From an uncultured beta proteobacterium (GTDB taxonomy: Bacteria; Pseudomonadota; Gammaproteobacteria; Burkholderiales; Burkholderiaceae), in assembly GCA_903871735.1 (NCBI GenBank), contig CAIQHU010000045.1, positions 1 through 39,797 on the forward strand: a stretch of 39,797 nucleotides of DNA, in the 5' to 3' direction. The position numbers and the translations under genes were made by a program. The notes below the pieces were generated by a model. It saw only the letters and a list, made by a program, of their open reading frames with translations. It searched no databases and was not told the DNA's origin. This document shows, piece after piece, positions 33,871 through 39,797 of this stretch. Positions within the stretch are counted from its first letter, which is position 1. Every line of letters starts with the position of its first letter.

Positions 33871-35172
33871 CTAGCGCTGAGCAATTGGTAAGAAACTACT
33901 TTTTTTAATCACATAGGGTGCTACTAGCATCCACAAAAATGATAATCCCTGCAAGATAATCAGTACTTTGAAAGAACTATTGATAGCTTCTGATTTTGTA
34001 CTGCCTTGCAGTATCAACCAATCAATTAAAAATCCAATTCCCCACTGAATCATAAAAGCTCCTCCAAAAATCAAAATATTGATCGATGTACTTGCCTTAC
34101 CACTAATCGATCTTGGAAAAAATTGATTAAATATAGACTGTCCCAGAATAAAAACCGTCGATAACAAAGCAAATAAAAATAAATAAATTGCCGAATATTC
34201 TTTCGGCACATAGAATGCGAGCGCCTGCATCAATAATGCTAAGCCAGAAAAGATAGCAACATATTTAAAAGTAGATAAACCCATCTGATGCAGGATTCTC
34301 GGAATAAACATATTCGCAGCGTAACCTAGCAAAAGCATTAAATTGAATAGGAATAAATAATTAGCAACCTCAGGCTCAGATAAGCCAATGTAATCTCTGA
34401 ACCAGTTCCCTAACCAGAGTGTTTGAATTGCGTAAAATCCGCCGATATTGAATATTCCCATCGGAAATACTTGTTTAAAGTTACCACTTTGAATAATAGG
34501 TAAATACCCATGTAACCAATCAAAGGATTTTTTTTGCTGATTTTTAGAAACGACTGGGGTCGGGTCCGATGCTTTTGGAATTCCAAAATAAATGACAAAT
34601 ACTGAAGTGACTAACAAGACCACCATGATCCAAAATATGCCCCGCCAACCTAAAGCAGGCAAAGCCACTTGGACTGGGATCGTCATCAGCATAGCTCCTG
34701 CCGTGCCACACATTAACATCGCAGAAGCTAAGGGTCCTTGTTGTTCTGGTTTAAACCACCGCCCATAAAAGGCAAAAGCACTCATTAGGCAAGCGGATAC
34801 CCCGATTCCAATAAACCATCTCCCAAGAGTCAAAAAAGATACCTCTTGAGCGGTTACAAAGAGCACGCTACCTAGAACAGCAATCAGTAACAAAAAGCTT
34901 TCAGACTTTCTAGATCCATATTGATCTAACCAATGCCCAAGAGGCAATTGCATTATAAAAAAACCAATAAAAAAAGCCGCCGACATAACTCCTAGAACCG
35001 TATTACTAATTCCCATATCAGCGATCAAATTGGGCGCTATGATCGCATTAATACCCCGAATACCATAAGACAATAAATAAACAAAGGCAAAACATAAAAA
35101 GATCCGCAGTCCAAGCCATCCTTGGATTGGATACATCAGAGTTTTACGCGGTGTTTGCAAAGGAATATTCAT
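33871..35172 (-). CDS. MFS transporter (aromatic/organic acid carrier type)
   Basis: A 433-residue major facilitator with about 12 predicted membrane helices; the first runs LRIFLCFAFVYLLSYGI. The loop 2-3 motif A is GHWLDQYGSRK, and FIGIGVSACLMSAFAFYGRW in helix 4 is typical of anion/aromatic-acid symporters related to sugar-phosphate and phthalate carriers. It likely imports an organic acid with protons through the inner membrane. It stands in a minus-strand run with a VOC dioxygenase-like gene upstream and DUF1330 and gentisate dioxygenase downstream, so aromatic acid uptake is a reasonable inference. The substrate is not shown by sequence. Confidence 0.88.
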   Translation of the reverse strand: MNIPLQTPRKTLMYPIQGWLGLRIFLCFAFVYLLSYGIRGINAIIAPNLIADMGISNTVLGVMSAAFFIGFFIMQLPLGHWLDQYGSRKSESFLLLIAVLGSVLFVTAQEVSFLTLGRWFIGIGVSACLMSAFAFYGRWFKPEQQGPLASAMLMCGTAGAMLMTIPVQVALPALGWRGIFWIMVVLLVTSVFVIYFGIPKASDPTPVVSKNQQKKSFDWLHGYLPIIQSGNFKQVFPMGIFNIGGFYAIQTLWLGNWFRDYIGLSEPEVANYLFLFNLMLLLGYAANMFIPRILHQMGLSTFKYVAIFSGLALLMQALAFYVPKEYSAIYLFLFALLSTVFILGQSIFNQFFPRSISGKASTSINILIFGGAFMIQWGIGFLIDWLILQGSTKSEAINSSFKVLIILQGLSFLWMLVAPYVIKKSSFLPIAQR

Positions 35173-35375
35173 GGGCGTCGTGGACTAGCTTAGCATGTAT
35201 TTGAAAGGAGCCCTCTTTCAAATAAGTCATCGATACAAAGAAATTGGATCACTAATTATCTACATCTTATAAGTTTGATCTTACAATACAGGTGCTTCAT
35301 ATTCTTTAGATAATTGAGGATTTAGATTTACCTCAATCTTCTTTCATCCCGGCAGATTTAACAATCAATTCGCAA

Positions 35376-35530
35376 TTATGATTGGCCTTCATCAATCAGG
35401 TCATCAATTTTTTGAATCACTTCTTGCATTCGAGAAGGTTCGGAATAATAATCTATCGCCTTCCTAAAAAGAGGTCATTTTCCCTGCTGCTTGAAGTTCA
35501 ATGCGCCAAAAAATACTTCGTTCAAGTTTG
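35376..35530 (-). pseudogene. Minus-strand remnant, possibly the tail of a solute-binding protein
   Basis: Between the VOC and MFS genes the minus strand reads RSIFWRIELQAAGKM in one frame, then FRKAIDYYSEPSRMQEVIQK followed by IDDLIDEGQS and a stop at 35378-35376 in another. The second piece looks like the helical C-terminal tail of an extracellular solute-binding protein. No start and two frames show a broken gene. Family assignment is tentative. The gap from 35173 to 35375 holds nothing else recognisable. Confidence 0.35.
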
Positions 35531-36109
35531 TTATATTTCTAAAACTGGATTTCTTAGCGGAGCAATCGGCAAATGCTCTTTTCTGACTAAAAAATTACTT
35601 TCCGGCTCGCCACTCCTTAAACGCCTAACTAACTCATCTGGATCAAATTCAACACCGATTGGATTTTGGGCAAAGCCCGGACCATTCATAAAGGCATTCG
35701 CGTCCTCATTCGTGGCGTAAACATCTACTTGAAATTCCGAACGATTACCGTCCGGATCACCGTAGTAAAGAGAGATCGTTACACCGTGATGTAAGCACCA
35801 ATAAGGTAATATTCCTAGGCCTTTGAGGTAATCATAATTCTCTAACAAATCTCGCAAACTGGTATAGGTATAAGCGACATGATCCGTTCCGACGCGATCA
35901 ACTCTGGTCTTGCTACCCTCAGGATCAAAAATTGACATATTAAAAAAAGCTACACGATGGTGTTCTTCATCGTACGTAACAAAAGCAATGACTGGGTCTT
36001 TATGCTGAACCTTAGCGCCAAGAACAGTTTGATACCAATGAATCATCTTTTCAAATTGATATGTTCTATAAACGATGTGAGCAAATTTATTTGGACTTTT
36101 AGTGGGCAT
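35531..36109 (-). CDS. VOC-fold dioxygenase-like protein with complete metal triad
   Basis: A 192-residue VOC-fold protein. The metal triad is visible: His in FAHIVYRT (near 11), His in DHVAYTYTSL (near 73) and Glu in NRSEFQVD (near 126). These match Fe/Mn ligands of type I extradiol dioxygenases. The second module carries HHGVTISLYYGDPDGN, also found in the VOC protein at 24954. It may cleave a catechol-like ring or act on a related compound. It is followed on the same strand by the MFS carrier and gentisate dioxygenase. It is divergent from the GST gene; the shared 195-base spacer should hold both promoters. Confidence 0.82.
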   Translation of the reverse strand: MPTKSPNKFAHIVYRTYQFEKMIHWYQTVLGAKVQHKDPVIAFVTYDEEHHRVAFFNMSIFDPEGSKTRVDRVGTDHVAYTYTSLRDLLENYDYLKGLGILPYWCLHHGVTISLYYGDPDGNRSEFQVDVYATNEDANAFMNGPGFAQNPIGVEFDPDELVRRLRSGEPESNFLVRKEHLPIAPLRNPVLEI

Positions 36110-36304
36110 AATTTTTCTACCTTTATTCCTTGAACGTTATTCATTTTACACAGGATTATTTGAACGAAAACAGACTTAATAGTAATTTTTAAATATAATT
36201 TGTGCGTATTTACCCTAAAGCAGACAACTTCATGTAAAGTACCCACACCGTTTGATATAAACGCATTAATCTTTAAAACTCCAACTAAATAAACGAATTC
36301 AATC

Positions 36305-36946
36305 ATGAAACTAACCCTGACATTTTCTCCCATGGCCTGTTCCATTGTGCCTTATGTTGCACTCACTGAGGCTGGCGCCACATTTGACACCTTGCCAGTG
36401 AACCTATCAAAACATGAACATCATGAGCCGAGTTACTTAAAAATTAATCCCAAAGGAAAAGTACCAGCACTCATCATCGATGGTTATCCTTTAACTGAAA
36501 ATACCGCTATTCAAATATGGATTGCGAATCAATTCCCCCAGGCTAACCTCCTTCCTAAAGATCCTCTAGAATTTGTCAAAGCTGTTTCTATTATGTCTTG
36601 GTGTGCAGCGGGTATTCACCCAAAACTTACCCAACAAGCCAGGCCTGAGCGATATTGTGACTTACCTGAATCAGCTGCTAGTGTGCAAGCTCTTGGCTCT
36701 CATTCATTATTTGAAATGCTCGAAATTGCTGATGGTATGTTAGCCAATCGAGAGTGGTTTTTTGATCATTTCACAAGTGCTGATACCTATTTTTACTGGA
36801 GCTTTCGTCGAGGAACTCAATTTAAGCCGGACCTCAGTCATTTTACAAACTGCATGGCCCATATGCAGCGCATTGAACAACGACCAAGTGTTCAAAAAAT
36901 GTTGGCCTATGAAAAAACTGTTATCGCGCAATTTAATAAAACCTGA
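36305..36946 (+). CDS. Glutathione S-transferase family protein
   Basis: A 213-residue GST: N-terminal thioredoxin-like domain (MKLTLTFSPMACSIVPYVAL, with Ser/Cys at 8-12 as in beta-class GSTs), the cis-Pro and glutathione-binding NPKGKVPALIIDGYPLTENT near 57-76, and a helical C-terminal domain. It would conjugate or isomerise with glutathione in the cytosol. Two contexts are possible: maleylpyruvate isomerisation for the gentisate dioxygenase, or a link to the selenoneine genes 92 bases downstream on the same strand. Neither is proven; the family has many roles. Confidence 0.85.
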   Translation: MKLTLTFSPMACSIVPYVALTEAGATFDTLPVNLSKHEHHEPSYLKINPKGKVPALIIDGYPLTENTAIQIWIANQFPQANLLPKDPLEFVKAVSIMSWCAAGIHPKLTQQARPERYCDLPESAASVQALGSHSLFEMLEIADGMLANREWFFDHFTSADTYFYWSFRRGTQFKPDLSHFTNCMAHMQRIEQRPSVQKMLAYEKTVIAQFNKT

Positions 36947-36984
36947 GCTCAAAGAAGCTGTTTCCAGTGACTAAATAGTCTTTA

Positions 36985-37010
36985 ATGACAATTCGTTCTA
37001 AAATTGTCAT
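36985..37010. promoter_or_regulatory. Perfect 9-bp inverted repeat upstream of senB
   Basis: ATGACAATT, eight bases (CGTTCTAA), AATTGTCAT: a perfect 9-bp inverted repeat ends 28 bases before the senB ATG. No U tract follows, so it is more likely an operator or an mRNA stem near the ribosome binding site than a terminator of the GST gene. Confidence 0.4.
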
Positions 37011-37038
37011 AAGTAACTAAACTGAGGTCGCTGGATTG

Positions 37039-38001
37039 ATGCTTTCGCGCTTTAAGATTTGTATCGTAACTCCTGCCCCACCAGGAAGCCTGCACGGAAA
37101 TCGCTTTACAGCGCTTCGCTGGGCAAATTTTCTGAATAAATTAGGACATCGAATTGATATCCAAGAAAACTGGAGTCATCAAGCTTGTGATGTCCTCATT
37201 GCTCTACACGCTCTTCGAAGTCACCAGGCAATACAAGCTTTTAAAACCGCATTTCCCAATAGGCCAGTTATTCTCATCCTCACTGGAACCGATCTTTATC
37301 GGGATTTAGAATCCCATCCTGAGGTTCTTATCTCCATGGCAATGGCTGATCAAATCGTCACTCTGCAAGCCCAAGCGCTGGAGTTAATTCCTCTGAAATA
37401 TCGCGCCAAAGCATCTGTAATATATCAGTCTATGCCTGCCTTGAATAGACAATGTCCACCAAAAAATTCATTTCTGGTTTCAATTATTGGCCATCTTCGC
37501 CCTGAAAAAGACCCTTTTTGTATTGTGCGAGCCCTACCATCTATTCCTGCTCAAAGCCGGTTACGCGTCGTGCATATCGGACAAGCAATGGATCAAGACA
37601 TGGCTATTCAAGCCCAAGATGCGGTTTCTTCAGAAAAAAGATATCAATGGCTTGGAAAATTAACGCATGCGCAAACGATGCGCTGGTTAACTCGAAGTCA
37701 TCTAATGGTAATCTCAAGCCTCATGGAGGGCGGAGCGCATGTTGTTTCGGAAGCAGCAAGTATTGGTATACCGATAATTGCCTCAAAAATTGCCGGCAAT
37801 ATCGGCCTTCTCGGATCGGATTATGATGGCTATTTTCCAGTCCAAGATCATCAACAATTAGCAAAACTAATCCTGCGGGCTGAAAGTGATCAATCCTTTT
37901 ATCAGCAGTTAACTCAACAAGTTCAAGATCGCCAAAACCTATTTAAACCTGATGAAGAACACTTTGCAATAGCAGCGCTCATTGCAAAATTGTCAATATA
38001 G
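37039..38001 (+). CDS. senB: Selenosugar synthase SenB (selenoneine biosynthesis)
   Basis: A 320-residue GT-B-type protein. The start ICIVTPAPPGSLHGNRFTAL, RWANFLNKLGHRID, DVLIALHALRSHQAI and ILTGTDLYRDL, then IIGHLRPEKDPF, SSLMEGGAHVVSEA and ASKIAGNIGLLGSDYDGYFP are the continuous signature of the SenB family. SenB joins selenophosphate with a UDP-sugar such as UDP-GlcNAc and releases phosphate to give a 1-seleno-sugar, the first C-Se bond of selenoneine synthesis. The EGGAxVVSEA part is the nucleotide-sugar site. The ATG at 37039 is preferred over a TTG three bases earlier. Unlike the single-strand senABC order known from Variovorax, here senB converges on senC across 43 bases. Confidence 0.92.
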   Translation: MLSRFKICIVTPAPPGSLHGNRFTALRWANFLNKLGHRIDIQENWSHQACDVLIALHALRSHQAIQAFKTAFPNRPVILILTGTDLYRDLESHPEVLISMAMADQIVTLQAQALELIPLKYRAKASVIYQSMPALNRQCPPKNSFLVSIIGHLRPEKDPFCIVRALPSIPAQSRLRVVHIGQAMDQDMAIQAQDAVSSEKRYQWLGKLTHAQTMRWLTRSHLMVISSLMEGGAHVVSEAASIGIPIIASKIAGNIGLLGSDYDGYFPVQDHQQLAKLILRAESDQSFYQQLTQQVQDRQNLFKPDEEHFAIAALIAKLSI

Positions 38002-38044
38002 CTATCTGCTTGGTCAGTTCAACATTTTTTATTTTTGAATGCTG

Positions 38045-39085
38045 TTATAGAACTGTTACACCCGAGCCAGGCTCAAATATGCCAACTTTTTTAGCCTGCG
38101 TAAATCCATCCTGAATAAATAAATCCAAAACTTCTTGCTCAACTTCAGGCGAGCAAGCAACGAGTAAGCCACCACTCGTTTGAGGATCAGTTAATAGATT
38201 TTTTTGCCAATTTGTAATGCCAGATCCTAAAACAATCTCATGACCATAACCCAACCAATTACGTTCTGACGCTCCAGTATAAATATCCTGTTGCACTAAA
38301 CTGGCGGCTTCTTCAATAACAGGCACTAAGGCCATCTTGATCTGCGCTTTTAATTGCGCCCCACGACAAAACTCGAGTAAATGTCCCGCCAGCCCAAACC
38401 CAGTAACATCAGTCAGAGCATGCACACCAGGCAGTTTTGATAAGGCGAGCCCAGGTTTATTGAGTTGAGTCGTGTACTCAATCATTTTCCGATAACCATT
38501 TTCAGATAATTGCTCTTTTTTCAAAGCCGCACTTAAAATTCCAACGCCAAGCGGCTTACTTAAAATAATACTGTCGCCAGACTGTGCACCATTATTTCGT
38601 TTTAATTGCTTCGGATCAATGAGGCCAATCACAACTAATCCATAAATTGGCTCCACTGTATCAATCGAATGGCCGCCAGCAATTGGTATGCCCGCTGCGG
38701 CACATACAGCCTCGCCTCCAGCTGTAATTTTTTGGACTACGTCCATCGGTAAAACATTAATCGGCATACCCAATAAAGCTAAAGCAAATAGAGGCTGAGC
38801 TCCCATCGCATAAATATCTGAAATCGCATTTGTAGCTGCAATCCGACCAAATTCATAAGGATCATCCACAATCGGCATGAAAAAATCGGTCGTAGCAACA
38901 ATGGCCTGCGTTTCATTGATTTGATAAACAGCCGCATCTTCATTGTTCTCAGATCCGGCAAGCAGCGCAGTAGGTAATTGGCGAAAAGGAGTTGATTTTA
39001 AAATTTCACTGAGTACACCCGGCGCAATTTTACATCCACAACCACCGCCATGCGATAGCGAAGTTAAACGACCGTTATAGGACAT
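38045..39085 (-). CDS. senC: Selenophosphate synthetase (SelD/SenC)
   Basis: A 346-residue selenophosphate synthetase. The N-terminal loop SHGGGCGCKIAPGVL carries Cys 15 and Lys 18, aligned with Cys 17 and Lys 20 of E. coli SelD; the residue is Cys, not selenocysteine. Further family blocks are ATTDFFMPIVDDPYEFGRIA, NAISDIYAMGAQPLFALALL, AGGHSIDTVEPIYGL and DPQTSGGLLVAC. It makes selenophosphate from selenide and ATP. Position between senB and senA shows it serves selenoneine as SenC; it might also feed tRNA selenation or selenoprotein synthesis, because SelD and SenC cannot be separated by motif alone. Its start is 54 bases downstream of the senA stop on the same strand. Confidence 0.9.
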   Translation of the reverse strand: MSYNGRLTSLSHGGGCGCKIAPGVLSEILKSTPFRQLPTALLAGSENNEDAAVYQINETQAIVATTDFFMPIVDDPYEFGRIAATNAISDIYAMGAQPLFALALLGMPINVLPMDVVQKITAGGEAVCAAAGIPIAGGHSIDTVEPIYGLVVIGLIDPKQLKRNNGAQSGDSIILSKPLGVGILSAALKKEQLSENGYRKMIEYTTQLNKPGLALSKLPGVHALTDVTGFGLAGHLLEFCRGAQLKAQIKMALVPVIEEAASLVQQDIYTGASERNWLGYGHEIVLGSGITNWQKNLLTDPQTSGGLLVACSPEVEQEVLDLFIQDGFTQAKKVGIFEPGSGVTVL

Positions 39086-39139
39086 ATAGGGACTTTGTAT
39101 AGTTGAATAAAGAATTTTGATTATATTGTTTTTTGTAAT

Positions 39140-39797
39140 TTAAAGAGCGCATGTCCTAAAACCACAAAACATATCAAAACGGTCCGGGCCGAAGAAGTTA
39201 CGAAACCCAGTCCGGCGTAACCGAGGCGGAGTAAACGCACTAAAACCCTTTAAAACACGGTAATTACCATCAAACCACGGCTTTGAATACTCCACATACG
39301 GATCCGTCGAAAAACCCGCAAATGGTACAAAAATACTGCTGGTCCATTCCCACAATCCTGCTAGTTGCCACTGCGTCGATGGTTGCTTCATTAAACTAAA
39401 TAATTCATACTCAGTAGGCAACCGGCGCCTTGCCCAATGGCAATAGTCCTGAGCAGCTAGCTGGGATATATGACGAACAGGTCTTGCTAAATCAATCTCT
39501 TGCCACTGCTCAAAATGCCGCTCATACCAATGCCCACTATCCTTTTTCCAATATGCTGGTTTTTTATGCATATCACCAACCTGCAGTTGGTGTTCCACAT
39601 ACTCGAGATAATCCGCATTGAGGACGGGTAAGCTGGCTATCTGAAATTCTGGCACATGGACTACATGCGACCATTTTTCGTTATCAAAAATAAAACCGCT
39701 GTTCGGTTCCGCGCCAAGGATCAGAGAACCACTCGCTACCAATATATCCTCGGATTGATGCCCTAACTCCCCCGTCAGAAAAGAATTAGTTGAGGTA
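39140..39797 (-). CDS. senA: Selenoneine synthase SenA, C-terminal part (cut by window end)
   Basis: The minus-strand frame stays open to the window edge, giving at least 218 C-terminal residues; the start lies outside. It is the formylglycine-enzyme-like half of an EgtB/OvoA-type protein: GFIFDNEKWSHVVHVPEFQI, ARRRLPTEYELFSL, LAGLWEWTSSIF, RVLKGFSAFTPPRLRRTGFR and the final FCGFRTCAL. In EgtB this domain follows a DinB domain carrying the iron ligands. SenA couples hercynine with the selenosugar from SenB using Fe(II) and O2 to give the precursor of selenoneine. Adjacency to senC and senB supports SenA rather than EgtB. The DinB iron-binding part and the hercynine supply gene (egtD) are not visible here. 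Confidence 0.88.
   Translation of the reverse strand, partial: TSTNSFLTGELGHQSEDILVASGSLILGAEPNSGFIFDNEKWSHVVHVPEFQIASLPVLNADYLEYVEHQLQVGDMHKKPAYWKKDSGHWYERHFEQWQEIDLARPVRHISQLAAQDYCHWARRRLPTEYELFSLMKQPSTQWQLAGLWEWTSSIFVPFAGFSTDPYVEYSKPWFDGNYRVLKGFSAFTPPRLRRTGFRNFFGPDRFDMFCGFRTCAL

Noticed and set aside
38045..39085. SelD as evidence of selenoprotein machinery (SelA/SelB) in this region
   Set aside because: No selA, selB, selC or in-frame UGA-containing gene was seen; the senA and senB neighbours explain the gene better.

Overview
The window looks like a Betaproteobacterium of the Burkholderiales, perhaps a small-genome freshwater lineage such as Polynucleobacter. This is inferred from the AT-leaning base composition, four periplasmic Bug (TctC-type) tricarboxylate-binding proteins and the close gene packing. 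No rRNA, tRNA, insertion sequence, integrase or CRISPR array was seen.

Layout. 1-6.4 kb: the start of a nitroreductase, two Bug proteins, a class II aldolase, a class III aminotransferase, a RidA protein and a signal-less NMT1/THI5-like binding protein. 6.4-12.5 kb: a minus-strand heavy-metal RND efflux operon (outer membrane factor, membrane fusion protein, RND pump) ending in a PII-like protein. 12.9-15.1 kb: a MoxR AAA+ ATPase with a CoxE-type VWA protein. 15.2-18.5 kb: an AceE-like 2-oxoacid dehydrogenase E1 with no E2 or E3 beside it, divergent from an Lrp/AsnC regulator. 18.65-21.7 kb: a tightly coupled ZrgA-like zinc operon (His-rich periplasmic protein, ABC ATPase, FtsX-like permease, DUF3299 protein).

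21.8-36.9 kb is a catabolic region. One minus-strand operon runs lipoprotein binding protein, SnoaL-like protein, VOC protein, acyl-CoA ligase, SCP2-type thiolase, DUF35 protein. Around it lie a possibly Tat-exported amidohydrolase, two more Bug proteins, a gentisate 1,2-dioxygenase, a DUF1330 protein, an MFS carrier, a second VOC protein and a GST. Decayed gene fragments sit between these genes: an amidohydrolase_2 tail, the C-terminus of an aromatic FAD monooxygenase and possibly a solute-binding protein tail. The region therefore looks remodelled and partly decaying. Short inverted repeats of the form TAATC-N-GATTA recur in front of several of its genes.

37.0-39.8 kb is a selenoneine biosynthesis locus. 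senB (selenosugar synthase, plus strand) converges on senC (selenophosphate synthetase) and senA (selenoneine synthase, minus strand, cut by the window end). Together they would make selenophosphate, build a selenosugar and transfer selenium to hercynine.
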